Assembly (NCBI GenBank): GCA_036555615.1
Contig: DATBKZ010000103.1
Coordinates: forward strand, 1-43,276
DNA from: SG8-41 sp036555615
Lineage (GTDB): Bacteria; Pseudomonadota; Gammaproteobacteria; Burkholderiales; SG8-41
Direction: 5' to 3'
Length of the DNA: 43,276 nucleotides
The notes under the pieces were generated by a model. The model worked only from the letters and a program-made list of their open reading frames with translations, did no database searches and was not told the origin of the DNA. The number at the start of each line of letters is the position of its first letter. Within the stretch, counting starts at the first letter, position 1. Below are positions 14,891 to 23,268 of the stretch, in pieces. The translations under genes were made by a program, and so were the position numbers.

Positions 14891-16120
14891 TCAGATCGGC
14901 CCGCGCGCGGGCACCAGCAGCTCGCGCTTCATCTCGGCGAGCGAGGCGATGCCGAGCATGGCCATGTCGCGGCTGATCTCGTCCTTGAGGATCTGGGCGG
15001 CGTGGTGGACGCCGACCGCGCCGGCAATCGCCGCGGCGTAGAGAAACGGCCGGCCGATGAAAACGTACTGTGCGCCGAGGGCGAGCGCCTTCAGCACATC
15101 GGTGCCGCGGCGGATACCCCCGTCCATCATGATCGCCATGTTGCCGGCCTCGGCGACGACGCCGGGGAGCACGCGCAAGGGCGCCACGGTGTAGTCGAGC
15201 TGACGGCCGCCGTGGTTCGAGACCAGGATCCCGTCCACGCCGCTTTCGCGCGCGATGCGCACGTCCTTCGGCGAGAGCACGCCCTTTAGCACGAGCTTAC
15301 CCTTCCAGTTCTTGCGCATCAGCTCTACGTGCTCCCAGGAAAGCGCATCGCGCGCCATGCGCGGGCGCTCGGCGAAGCCCATGACCGGGATGCGCGGGAA
15401 GCCCATGTTTTCCAGGTGCGGCATGCCGTGCTCGAGCACGGTGCGGCCGAAGGCGCCGAAGAGCCAGCGCGGGCGCAGCAGGCAGTCCCACATGAGGCGC
15501 AGCGTCGGCTTGAGCGGCGAGTTGTAGCCGCTCCTCACGTTATTCTCGCGGTTCGCCGGCACCTGCACGTCCACCGTCAGCACCAGCGTGTCGAAGCCCG
15601 CGCGCTGCGCGCGCTCGACGAGCGGCACGATGATCTCGCGCTCCCCGGGCAGGTAGGCCTGGAACCAGGCGGTCGGGCCGATTTCGCGCACGCGCTCCAT
15701 GGGCGTGAGCGACGCCCCGCTCTGGATCATGACCGTGTTCAGCTCCGCCGCGACCTGCGCGAGCACGGAGTCCCCCATGTAGGCGGCGAGCGAGGTGCCG
15801 CCCATCGGCGGAAAGCCGAAGGGGAGATCGTAGGTGCGCCCGAGGAGCGTCGTTCTCTGCTGACGGCCGCGGGTGTTCACGAGAACGCGGGGCAGGAACT
15901 CCCACTCGGCGAAGGCGGCGCGGTTGGCGTCGCGAGCGGCGTTGGTCTCCACGCCCCCCGTGACGTAGCCGAAGATCGGGCGCGGCAGGAAGCGGCGCGC
16001 GGGCTCCTCGAAGTCATCGAGGCAGAGGATGTTCTTGAAGCGGCGCGGGATGTCGGAGCGGTCGCGCCGGCCGGCAACGCGGACGATTTCTTCGCTCGGG
16101 CGGGTAGTGGTGTCGTTCAT
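14891..16120 (-). CDS. FMN-dependent alpha-hydroxy-acid oxidase/dehydrogenase
   Basis: A 409-residue flavoprotein of the lactate dehydrogenase / glycolate oxidase family. FMN-site segments include MGGTSLAAYMGDSVLAQVA, IQSGASLTPMERV and the phosphate loop MMDGGIRRGTDVLKALALGA. The catalytic His and Arg lie in VSNHGGRQLD. It oxidises a 2-hydroxy acid to a 2-oxo acid, passing electrons to oxygen or the chain. ATG 16120 starts 2 bases after the stop of the MFS gene, so the two are translated together; the transporter probably brings in the hydroxy acid. The frame stays open far upstream, but that part lies under the MFS gene and is not protein-like. Confidence 0.9.
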   Translation of the reverse strand: MNDTTTRPSEEIVRVAGRRDRSDIPRRFKNILCLDDFEEPARRFLPRPIFGYVTGGVETNAARDANRAAFAEWEFLPRVLVNTRGRQQRTTLLGRTYDLPFGFPPMGGTSLAAYMGDSVLAQVAAELNTVMIQSGASLTPMERVREIGPTAWFQAYLPGEREIIVPLVERAQRAGFDTLVLTVDVQVPANRENNVRSGYNSPLKPTLRLMWDCLLRPRWLFGAFGRTVLEHGMPHLENMGFPRIPVMGFAERPRMARDALSWEHVELMRKNWKGKLVLKGVLSPKDVRIARESGVDGILVSNHGGRQLDYTVAPLRVLPGVVAEAGNMAIMMDGGIRRGTDVLKALALGAQYVFIGRPFLYAAAIAGAVGVHHAAQILKDEISRDMAMLGIASLAEMKRELLVPARGPI

Positions 16121-16122
16121 GG

Positions 16123-17415
16123 CTAAGCCTTGGCGGGTGCGGGCCTCATTACGGGTTTCGGTCCGGCCGCGGGCGGTCTCCTGTGGCGCGGCAGGGCGAG
16201 CGCTAATGGTATACCGAGGCAGGTCGTGAGAATCGCGGCGGCGATCGACCAGGTGTAAGCGCCGGTCACATCGAAGAGGAAGCCGCCCAGCCAGCCGCCC
16301 AACGCCATGCCGGTGCCCGCGCCCACCATCTGGAACGAATAGATCGTGCCGAGCGGGGCGGATGCTCCGAAGAGCTGGCGGTTGATGATGGGAAAGCCCA
16401 CCATCTCGCCCCCGTAGCACAGGCCGAAGATCAACGCGAACGCGTAGAACGCCCAGGCATCCTGCGCGAAGAAGAGGATCACGATCGGGGCGCTCTGGCC
16501 GATCAGGGCGAGCGTGAGCAGCACCCGCCCGCCGTAGCGCGCCGCGATGAGGGCGGAGGCGAAGCGGCTCACGGCGGATGCGCCCGCGACGGTGCTCAAC
16601 ACCGCCGCCGCCTCCATTCCCGAGACGCCGTTCACGATCGCCATCGACACGATGTGGGCGAGGATCACCGAGTGCCCGACGCAGCCGATGTGGTGGATCG
16701 CGATCAGGAGCCAGACCGGCCGCTTGCTCAGCACCTCTCTCAGGCCCGTCGTCACGATGCCGGGCGCGCCCACCGGGCCGCGCGCCTCCTTCTCCGGGTG
16801 TTCCGCCCCGTAGGGCGCGAGCCCCATCTCTCGCGGGCTGCTTCGGATGAGGAGCGAGAAGGCGAAGAGGATCACGCCGACGATGACGGCGATGAGGGTG
16901 AAGGCCTGCGGCCAGCCGCGCGTCTCGATCAACCACCGGAACACGGGCGCGAAGATCATGGGGCCGATCCCCATCGCGGCCCAGTAGATGCCGACCGCCA
17001 GGCCCATGTAGCGGTCGAACCAGCGGGTGAGGATGACGGGGAGCAGCACCGTGAAGGCCGCGTGCCCCATCGAGCCCACGAAGAAGCCGTAGAAGACGTA
17101 GAACTGCCAGAGCTCCGAGATCGTGCCGAGGAGGTACGTCCCCGCGGTGATGATGAAGGTGGCGACGATCATGAGCGGGCGCGCCCCGTAGCGGTCGCCG
17201 AGCCAGCCCATGATCACGACGGCGGGCAGCCCCACGATGAAGGCGATGGAATAGGCGGCCGAAATGTCGCCGCGCGACCAGCCGAAGAGCTCGACCAGCG
17301 GCTCGACGAAGACGCCGAAGGAGCCGTGGTCGGCGCGGGCGGCGATGTTGAGCATGCACGCCGCGAAGAGAACGACCCAAGCGTAGTGCAGCTTGTACTT
17401 GCCGATCGTGATCAC
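16123..17415 (-). CDS. MFS transporter, monocarboxylate/oxalate-formate-antiporter-like
   Basis: A 430-residue membrane protein with twelve predicted helices. The loop 2-3 motif GWLGDRYGARP is a clear MFS signature, and WVVLFAACMLN...FGVFVEPLVELFGWSRGDIS matches the oxalate/formate antiporter and monocarboxylate branch. GTG 17415 gives a natural N-terminus just before helix 1; GTG 17484 would add 23 charged residues. Loop 6-7 carries the charged PEKEARGP stretch. It lies 2 bases ahead of the hydroxy-acid oxidase gene, which names its likely cargo class, and is divergent from the MazE-like gene across about 140 bases. Confidence 0.88.
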   Translation of the reverse strand: MITIGKYKLHYAWVVLFAACMLNIAARADHGSFGVFVEPLVELFGWSRGDISAAYSIAFIVGLPAVVIMGWLGDRYGARPLMIVATFIITAGTYLLGTISELWQFYVFYGFFVGSMGHAAFTVLLPVILTRWFDRYMGLAVGIYWAAMGIGPMIFAPVFRWLIETRGWPQAFTLIAVIVGVILFAFSLLIRSSPREMGLAPYGAEHPEKEARGPVGAPGIVTTGLREVLSKRPVWLLIAIHHIGCVGHSVILAHIVSMAIVNGVSGMEAAAVLSTVAGASAVSRFASALIAARYGGRVLLTLALIGQSAPIVILFFAQDAWAFYAFALIFGLCYGGEMVGFPIINRQLFGASAPLGTIYSFQMVGAGTGMALGGWLGGFLFDVTGAYTWSIAAAILTTCLGIPLALALPRHRRPPAAGPKPVMRPAPAKA

Positions 17416-17517
17416 AATGTGGTCTCGCCGCTCGGTCCTGCGCTCACAAATGGCGCGATTATACGGGCTGATAGCGGGCCGCACGAATCCGAAGGGTTGA
17501 ATCGTCGGCTGCCATGG

Positions 17518-17544
17518 CGTAACATGATCCGTAACATGTTACGG
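17518..17544. promoter_or_regulatory. candidate operator of the MazEF-type pair
   Basis: CCGTAACATGTTACGG (17529-17544) is a perfect 16-bp palindrome, and its half CGTAACATG is repeated 12 bases upstream at 17518. It ends 8 bases before the antitoxin ATG at 17553 and overlaps the ribosome site (ACGGAG). Antitoxin binding here would block transcription start or translation. Confidence 0.55.
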
Positions 17545-17552
17545 AGCCGGCG

Positions 17553-17774
17553 ATGAAGCCGATCAAGGTTGCCGAGCGGATGCGCGGCTACCGCGCGCGC
17601 AAGCAGGCGGCGGGCCTGCGCCTGATCCAGCTCTGGGTGCCGGACACCCGCTCGCGGCGCTTTGCCGCCGAATGCCGGCGTCAGTCCCGCCTGTTGAAGG
17701 GGGATGCGGCGGAGGGCGGGGCGCTGGAGTTCATCGAGCGCGCGGGCGCATGGGACGACGATGCGGCGCGGTGA
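17553..17774 (+). CDS. MazE-family antitoxin (DUF3018)
   Basis: A 73-residue protein of the DUF3018 antitoxin group: AERMRGYRARKQAAGLRLIQ followed by WVPDTRSRRFAAECRRQSRL, and a short acidic tail (AWDDDAAR) that would cover the toxin. The N-terminal part is expected to fold as a ribbon-helix-helix DNA binder. ATG 17553 follows GGAG. It overlaps the MazF-like gene by 14 bases. Confidence 0.85.
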   Translation: MKPIKVAERMRGYRARKQAAGLRLIQLWVPDTRSRRFAAECRRQSRLLKGDAAEGGALEFIERAGAWDDDAAR

Positions 17775-18084
17775 TCTCGTCACCATTGCCGCGCCCGGAA
17801 ACTACGGCAAGCCGCGCCCCGCGCTCGTCATCCAGTCCGATCTGTTCGAGGAGTTGCCGAGCGTGACGCTGTGCCTGGTTACGAGCGAGCTGCGCGCTGC
17901 GCCGATTTTCCGGATTACGGTCGACCCCTCGCCGGAGAACGGGCTGCGCCGCGTCTCGCAGGTGCAGGTCGACAAGGTGCTGACGGTGACGCGCGAGCGC
18001 ATCGGCGCGACCATCGGCCGGCTCGATGACGCGACCATACTCAAGGTTAATCGCTCGCTCGCGGTGTTCATCGGCCTGGCATAG
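17761..18084 (+). CDS. MazF/PemK-family endoribonuclease toxin
   Basis: A 107-residue PemK/MazF protein. MRRGDLVTIAAPGNYGKPRPALVIQSD holds the conserved GD(L/I)V and KPRPALVIQ strands with the active Arg; SVTLCLVTSEL supplies the conserved Thr/Ser; VSQVQVDKVLTVTRERIG completes the dimer strand. MazF toxins cut mRNA at short sequences. Its ATG lies inside the antitoxin gene, so the pair is coupled. Confidence 0.9.
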   Translation: MRRGDLVTIAAPGNYGKPRPALVIQSDLFEELPSVTLCLVTSELRAAPIFRITVDPSPENGLRRVSQVQVDKVLTVTRERIGATIGRLDDATILKVNRSLAVFIGLA

Positions 18085-18113
18085 AGATTCCACACCCGTC
18101 CGACAGGCATCGC

Positions 18114-18269
18114 ATGACGACGGCGCTCAACGAGGAGCTGCTGAAGGGCAACACCTGCTTCGGCTGCGGCCCGGACAATCCGGACGGGCTGCGGATCCGC
18201 ATCTTTCGCGAGGCGGGGAGCGCGAGCCGGCTCGTCGGCAGCTACCGGCGGCACTTCGGCGAGATCTGA
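18114..18269 (+). pseudogene. truncated PaaI-like thioesterase
   Basis: The 51-residue frame NTCFGCGPDNPDGLRIRIFR matches the N-terminus of hot-dog-fold PaaI thioesterases, which run to about 130-150 residues. After SYRRHFGEI it stops, before the HxG...HGG active-site region, and the following 85 bases show no continuation in another frame that I can find. It is best read as a remnant; a short expressed protein is possible but would have no active site. Confidence 0.7.
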
Positions 18270-18354
18270 ATTCGCCGCCCGCCTTGTCTTTTCCGCCTTG
18301 ATTGCGTCATGCTGTAGCCTTCATCCCTCATCCCTCATTCCTTGAGAGGTCGCC

Positions 18355-19332
18355 ATGCCTTTCCAGCCCCCCGTCGTCGATGTGCTGTCGCTGCGCGTGG
18401 TGGTGGATTCACGCTACGAGCGCTTTCTGCCCAAGGCCACCCATCGTTACGTGCAGATCGAGCACATCGGGCGCATCCCCGGCCGGCCGCTGACGACGCT
18501 CGCCTGCGAGTGGGGGCTGTCGCTGCATCTGACTTCGGGGACCGCGGGCGCGAAATCGCAGTACCTGCTCGATTTCGGCTACACGCCGGAGATCATCAAC
18601 CGCAATCTCGACCTGCTCGACATCGATACGGCTAAGCTCAACGGCCTGATCCTCAGCCACGGCCACCGCGATCACTACGGCGGTCTCGAGGGCTTCGTGA
18701 GGCAGCACCGCGGCCGGATGCGCGACGACCTCGCGCTCTACGTCGGCGGCGAGACCATTTTCCGCGAGAAGTGGGTGAAAGAGGGCGGCGAGACGATAGC
18801 CTGGGGCGCGCTCGACCGCGGCGCGCTGCAGGCGCAGAAGGTCGCATCGGTGTGCTGCCCGGCGCCGCGCGTGCTCGAGGGGGCGTTCACCTCCGGCTAC
18901 ATCGAGCGCACCTCGTTCGAGCAAGTGACCGGCGGCTCATGGGTAGAGGACGACCACTTCAGCGAGGCCGAGCGCAAGGGCAAGCTCGTGCGCGACCAGC
19001 ATCCCGACGAGCACGCCACCTGCTACATCGTGAAAGGCCGCGGCCTGGTGGTGATCTCCTCCTGCGGCCATGCCGGCATCGTCAACTCGGTGCGCAGCGC
19101 CATGGCGGCCGCCAACGTCGACAAGGTCCACGCCGTCATCGGCGGCTTCCACCTCGGCACCTCGCCCAAGGAATATCTCCAGCACACGCTGCAGGAGCTC
19201 GAGCGCATCAACCCGGACGTGATCCTCCCGATGCACTGCACCGGCGAGGCCTTCATCGCGCTGCTGCGCGAGCGCATGCCGGACAAGGTGGTCTATTCCA
19301 ACGTCGGCAGCCGCTTCACCTTCGGCGCGTAA
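18355..19332 (+). CDS. metallo-beta-lactamase-fold hydrolase
   Basis: A 325-residue MBL-fold enzyme. The metal motif is H102-x-H104-x-D106-H107 (LSHGHRDHYGGL); later ligands are in VISSCGHAG and VIGGFHLG, and MHCTGE near the end. This layout, with the SCGHAG and GGFHL motifs, is that of the MptA / dihydropterin-ribofuranosyl-aminobenzene-phosphate-synthase-like group, a name transferred from methanogens that says little about bacterial members. No signal peptide, so cytoplasmic. The dienelactone hydrolase gene follows 77 bases later in the same direction. Confidence 0.88.
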   Translation: MPFQPPVVDVLSLRVVVDSRYERFLPKATHRYVQIEHIGRIPGRPLTTLACEWGLSLHLTSGTAGAKSQYLLDFGYTPEIINRNLDLLDIDTAKLNGLILSHGHRDHYGGLEGFVRQHRGRMRDDLALYVGGETIFREKWVKEGGETIAWGALDRGALQAQKVASVCCPAPRVLEGAFTSGYIERTSFEQVTGGSWVEDDHFSEAERKGKLVRDQHPDEHATCYIVKGRGLVVISSCGHAGIVNSVRSAMAAANVDKVHAVIGGFHLGTSPKEYLQHTLQELERINPDVILPMHCTGEAFIALLRERMPDKVVYSNVGSRFTFGA

Positions 19333-19409
19333 CCTCAGATGCTGCTGGCGTCGCGCCGCCGGCTCGCCGTATCATCCGCGGTCTGACTACCTGAGAGGAG
19401 GGGGTTCCC

Positions 19410-20156
19410 ATGGCGTACCGAGGCATGACGGCTGAAACCATTTCGATCAGCGGCCACAACGGCGACAAGATTTCCGCGTACGTCGCGCGGCCGCACGGCG
19501 CCGGTCCGTTTCCGGGCGTGGTCCTCATTCACCACAACCCGGGCTGGGACGAGTGGTACTGCGAGACGACCCGCAAGTTCGCGCACCACGGCTACGCGGC
19601 AATCAGCCACAACCTGTTCCAGCGCGCGGGCGAAGGCCGCTCGGACGACGTCGCGGCGAAGGTGCGCGCGGAAGGCGGCATTCCCGACGCGCAGGCGATC
19701 GGCGACACCGAGGGCGCGGTGAAATGGCTGCGCGCCCAGCCCTGGCTGAACGGCAAGGTTGGAGTCTTCGGCACGTGCTCGGGCGGCCGGCTCGCTTTCC
19801 TCTTCGCGTGCCACACGAAGAGCATCAACTGCGTGGCCGAGCTGTGGGGCGGGCGCGTGGTAATGAAGAAGGAGGAGTTGACGCCCAAGATGCCGACCGC
19901 CCCGATCGAGTTCACGAAGAACCTCTCGTGCCCGATCCTGGGGCTCTTCGGCAACGAGGACGCCGCGCCCACTCCCGAGCAGGTGAACCTGCACGAGGCG
20001 GAGCTGAAGAAGCACGGCAAGACCTACGAGTTCCACCGCTACGACGGCGCCGGCCACGGCATCTTCTATTACGACCGGCCGATGTACCGCGTCGAGCAGG
20101 CGCTCGACGGCTGGAAGAAGGTGTTCGCCTTTTTCGAGAAGCACCTCACGAAGTGA
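19410..20156 (+). CDS. dienelactone-hydrolase-family protein
   Basis: A 248-residue alpha/beta hydrolase with a cysteine nucleophile. Cys123 is in the elbow FGTCSGGRL, Asp in LFGNEDAAPTP and His in DGAGHGIFY, giving the Cys-Asp-His triad of dienelactone hydrolases. These open enol-lactones in aromatic breakdown, though many relatives act on other esters. The N-terminal VVLIHHNPGWDEWY carries two His residues that may shape the pocket. ATG 19410 has GAGAGGAGG upstream. The gene ends in a short CCTCAC/GTGAGG hairpin, and a DUF6295-like gene follows after 13 bases. Confidence 0.88.
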   Translation: MAYRGMTAETISISGHNGDKISAYVARPHGAGPFPGVVLIHHNPGWDEWYCETTRKFAHHGYAAISHNLFQRAGEGRSDDVAAKVRAEGGIPDAQAIGDTEGAVKWLRAQPWLNGKVGVFGTCSGGRLAFLFACHTKSINCVAELWGGRVVMKKEELTPKMPTAPIEFTKNLSCPILGLFGNEDAAPTPEQVNLHEAELKKHGKTYEFHRYDGAGHGIFYYDRPMYRVEQALDGWKKVFAFFEKHLTK

Positions 20157-20169
20157 GGGATGAGGGGAC

Positions 20170-20442
20170 ATGTGCACGAGTGTGGTTGAGGTCGTCCGCG
20201 CGGAAGGCGCGGGCAAGGGCGACGGTGCTTGGTTCGACGTCACGAGCGCGGTGGTGTCCTACGACCACCCGCACCATGCGCTGCTCGAGGATGCGATCAC
20301 GATCGACTTCGTGAACCCGGCGCTCGGACCGGGGGCGCGCGCCGCAGTCGAGATCACGCTCGAGTCGGCGAAGGCGCTTGCCGCCGCCCTCGCGCGCGCG
20401 ATTGCGGGGGCGGAGGAAATGGAAGGCCGCAGGGGCCAGTAG
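20170..20442 (+). CDS. small protein resembling the DUF6295 family
   Basis: A 90-residue protein. GAWFDVTSAVVSYDHPHHAL, then DAITIDFVNPALGPGARAAVEITLESAKALAAAL, match a conserved small family I recall as DUF6295. His-Pro-His-His and the IDFVN strand are its most distinctive points. The function is unknown. It begins 13 bases after the dienelactone hydrolase gene and is almost surely in its operon. ATG 20170 is preceded by GAGGGG. Confidence 0.65.
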   Translation: MCTSVVEVVRAEGAGKGDGAWFDVTSAVVSYDHPHHALLEDAITIDFVNPALGPGARAAVEITLESAKALAAALARAIAGAEEMEGRRGQ

Positions 20443-20481
20443 CGGGAGATCAGTTTGGCCCGCCCGCGGGTGACGCGAATA

Positions 20482-21294
20482 TCAGGTGAAGTAGAGCTTG
20501 AGCGCCGTCTCGCCGCTGATGATCCGGCGCGCGTTGCGGTCGGGAATCCATTGCCTGAAGCTCGCGATCGCGTCCTCGTAGCGCATCCTGTCCTCGAACG
20601 CAGCGAAGGGCCAGTCGCTGCCCCATAGCAGCCGCTCGGGCCCGGCGTGGGCGAGGAGCGCCCGGGCGCAGTCCTGCGCGACCTGTTGGGACTCGAGCCG
20701 GTAGCCCGCGGAGAGCTTCACCCAGGTGCGGCCGTTGTCGATCGCGCGCATCACGGCCTGGAAGCCCGGGCACGCCGCGCCGCCTTTCTGCGGATGGCCG
20801 AAATGGTCGATCACGAGCTTGACACCCGCGGCCTGCAGCGTCGCAATGGGCGCGGCGAGCTTGTCGGCGGTCTGGTTGATGTGCACGTGCCAGTCGAGAT
20901 CGCGCACACGGCGGAAGAACTTCCGGTATTCCGGCGTGGTGATGTCCGGAATGTCCTTCACGTTGCGCCACTGGAAGCGCACGCCCACGACGCCATCGTC
21001 CTTCATCATGCGCATCACGTAGGGGTCGATCGTCGGCTTGACGATCACGGTCGTGCGCAGGCGCTTGTGCCGGCGCGCCGCCTCGATCGAGTACTCGTTG
21101 TAGTCGTCGAAGAGGCTCGCCGCCGCGAGCACGGCGCGCTTCACTCCATGCCGGTCGAGCGTCGCGATGTACTGCTCGATGGTGGCGTCCGCCGGCGGCT
21201 TGTGCCACGCCGTCGCGGAGAGCGGCATGTCGGTGGTATAGACGTGCGCGTGGCTGTCTACGGTCGGCGCATCCGTCGGCTTGTCTTGGGCCAT
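20482..21294 (-). CDS. amidohydrolase-family enzyme, pyrone-dicarboxylate-lactonase-like
   Basis: A 270-residue TIM-barrel hydrolase of the amidohydrolase-2 type. The DSHAHVY motif (His-x-His) starts the barrel, WHVHINQ and VIDHFGHP give later His ligands, and LLWGSDWPF the conserved Asp. The pattern fits the 2-pyrone-4,6-dicarboxylate lactonase (LigI)-like branch, which opens lactones, often without tight metal binding. The substrate is unknown. ATG 21294; divergent from the binding-protein-like gene across 32 bases. The other hydrolases just upstream point to a small lactone/ester catabolic block. Confidence 0.85.
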   Translation of the reverse strand: MAQDKPTDAPTVDSHAHVYTTDMPLSATAWHKPPADATIEQYIATLDRHGVKRAVLAAASLFDDYNEYSIEAARRHKRLRTTVIVKPTIDPYVMRMMKDDGVVGVRFQWRNVKDIPDITTPEYRKFFRRVRDLDWHVHINQTADKLAAPIATLQAAGVKLVIDHFGHPQKGGAACPGFQAVMRAIDNGRTWVKLSAGYRLESQQVAQDCARALLAHAGPERLLWGSDWPFAAFEDRMRYEDAIASFRQWIPDRNARRIISGETALKLYFT

Positions 21295-21326
21295 GGGAAA
21301 CGCGAGTATAGGGTCCGGGCCCAGGC

Positions 21327-22259
21327 ATGAACAGTGATTCCCCGCTGCGCGTCTACGGCAACCAGTCGCTGCTGGAGATGGCGCCGATGCTGCTCGCCGC
21401 GGACCGCATCCATCCCGGGAAGACCGTCATCGAGCACGGCGGCGTGATGGCGCTCTGGGGCAGATCCAGCGATATCGCGAGCCTGGAATCGGCCGGGCAG
21501 GCGGACGTTGCGCTGAATTCCGAGACGCAGGTTTTGCGCGGCTCGGTCGGGAATCCGGATTTGCGCTTCATCTTCACGGTCGCCGAGTGCCCGTACCGGA
21601 TCGTCGCGCGCCGCTCGGCGGGCATCGGGCGGCTTGCCGACCTGCGCGGCAAGCGGGTCGCAACTCAGTTCGGCTCCTCGGGCGAGTTTTTTCTCGATGC
21701 GATGCTGCGCACCGTGGGTCTCACGGCGGAAGACGTCGTCCGCGTGCATTTCATGGCGCACACCGAGAGGCCGATCAGCCTGGTTCCGGAGGCGCTGAAG
21801 CGCGGCGACATCGATGCCGTGGCGCTGTGGGAGCCGCAGCCGCAGCGGGCGAAGGTGGCGATCGGCGCGGATGCCATCGAGTTTTGCGATCCGGCGGTCT
21901 ACACCGAGAAATTCTGCTTGTGCACGAAGCAAGCCAACCTGGATGACCGCGCCATGCGGGCCCGTATCGTTGCGTTTGTGCGCTCGTTGATCGCGGCCGC
22001 GCGGCGCCTGAAAGCGGATCCGGAGGACGGCTGCCGGCTGGTTGCGCAGGCGGCGCAGCTCGATATCGAGACCGTCCGCGGCGCGTGGCCGCGCTTCGAT
22101 TACCCGGGAACGCTCGCCGCCGATCTGCTGGAGCGGCTGGCGCGGCAGGAGCCGTGGCTCGCGAAAGTCGAGCGCCGCGCGCCGCGGAGCCGGGATGCGC
22201 TCGCGCGGCTGATCGACGAGAGCGTGCTGCGCGAAGCGCGATCCTCTAGCGCGGCTTGA
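21327..22259 (+). CDS. NitT/TauT-type substrate-binding protein without signal peptide
   Basis: A 310-residue protein of the NMT1/THI5-like binding-protein family: LRVYGNQSLLEMAPMLLAAD, ADVALNSETQVL, RIVARRSAGIGRLADLRGKRV, then VALWEPQPQRAK. Such proteins normally deliver sulfonates, nitrate or pyrimidine precursors to an ABC transporter. Here no leader or lipobox is present in front of LRVYG, and no ABC permease or ATPase is near. It could be a cytoplasmic binding or regulatory protein, or an enzyme on this fold. Start ATG 21327. The last 14 bases overlap a Bug gene on the other strand. Confidence 0.8.
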   Translation: MNSDSPLRVYGNQSLLEMAPMLLAADRIHPGKTVIEHGGVMALWGRSSDIASLESAGQADVALNSETQVLRGSVGNPDLRFIFTVAECPYRIVARRSAGIGRLADLRGKRVATQFGSSGEFFLDAMLRTVGLTAEDVVRVHFMAHTERPISLVPEALKRGDIDAVALWEPQPQRAKVAIGADAIEFCDPAVYTEKFCLCTKQANLDDRAMRARIVAFVRSLIAAARRLKADPEDGCRLVAQAAQLDIETVRGAWPRFDYPGTLAADLLERLARQEPWLAKVERRAPRSRDALARLIDESVLREARSSSAA

Positions 22260-23217
22260 GCTTCAGCGCGCGGATCACCTTGCCCCAGCGCTGCATTTCG
22301 GAGTCGATCAGCCGGCCGAATTCCTCCGGCGTGCTCAACTCGATATCCACCGCCATGCGCCGCATGGTCTCCACGGTCGCGGGCTTCTTCATGACCTTGT
22401 GCGACTCGGCGTTGAGCGTGTCGATGATTGCGCGCGGCGTGCGCGCGGGCGCGAGCATCCCGAGCACCGCCGCCGAGCTGAACCCCGGCACGCCCGCCTC
22501 GGCGATCGTCGGCACGTCGGGCGCGGACGGCGAGCGGCGGGCGCTCGCGATCCCCAGCGCGCGCAGCCGCCCGCTTTCGATATGGGGCTTCACCGTGAGC
22601 GCGTTGCCGAACACCGCCGCCACCTCGCCGGTGATGGTCCCGATCAACGCCGGCCCCGCGCCCTTGAACGGCACTTCGCGCAGCTTCACGCTCGCCATCT
22701 GGTTGAAGAGCTCCGCGGTCAGGTGCGCGGAGCTGCCGGTGCCGCCGGAGCCGTAGAGGATCTCATCGGGCCGCCGCTTCGCCAGGGCGACGAATTCCTT
22801 CACGTTGCGCGCCGGCAGCGACGGATGGACCACCAGGAAATAGGGCGAGAGGGCGATCAGCGACACCGGGGCGAAGTCGCGCAGCGTGTCGTAGGGCAGC
22901 TTCGCGTATATGCTGGGGTTGACCATGTGCGGGCTCGATACGAAGAGCAGCGTGTAGCCGTCCGCCCCCGCGCGCACGACGTGCTCCGTGCCGACGATGG
23001 CGTTCGCCCCGGCGCGGTTGTCCACAATCACCTGATGCTTCAGCGACTCCGTGAGGCCCGCGGCCAGGTAGCGCGCGATGACGTCCGTTCCGCCGCCCGC
23101 GGCGAATGGCACCACGATGCGGACTGCCTTGGACGGATACGCCTGCGCGGAGACGGTGCCCGCGCAAACGCAGCCGATGGATAATGCTATCGCGGCTTGC
23201 CCCAGCCAATTGAACAT
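22246..23217 (-). CDS. Bug/TctC-family periplasmic receptor (4 of 10)
   Basis: A 323-residue receptor with a signal peptide to about residue 24 (GTVSA cleavage). Loops VVPFAAGGGTDVIARYL and VPFKGAGPALIGTI. In the second loop Phe replaces the common Tyr. ATG 23217. It converges with the NitT/TauT-like gene, overlapping it by 14 bases, and is divergent from the SDR gene. No enzyme gene is in the same direction, so this copy is a single-gene unit. Confidence 0.92.
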   Translation of the reverse strand: MFNWLGQAAIALSIGCVCAGTVSAQAYPSKAVRIVVPFAAGGGTDVIARYLAAGLTESLKHQVIVDNRAGANAIVGTEHVVRAGADGYTLLFVSSPHMVNPSIYAKLPYDTLRDFAPVSLIALSPYFLVVHPSLPARNVKEFVALAKRRPDEILYGSGGTGSSAHLTAELFNQMASVKLREVPFKGAGPALIGTITGEVAAVFGNALTVKPHIESGRLRALGIASARRSPSAPDVPTIAEAGVPGFSSAAVLGMLAPARTPRAIIDTLNAESHKVMKKPATVETMRRMAVDIELSTPEEFGRLIDSEMQRWGKVIRALKLKPR

Positions 23218-23268
23218 GGGGATGATCTCCGATTGATGTGGGGGATTCGGACTACTATCTTACTTCAG

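Noticed and set aside
16121..17380. An 829-codon open frame that seems to extend the hydroxy-acid oxidase upstream
   Set aside because: The upstream part lies under the MFS gene in another frame, is rich in Arg/His/Ala and has no domain. The oxidase starts at ATG 16120.
20144..20158. CCTCAC/GTGAGG hairpin at the end of the dienelactone hydrolase gene
   Set aside because: Short stem without a T-run, and the next gene starts 13 bases after the stop, so termination here is unlikely.
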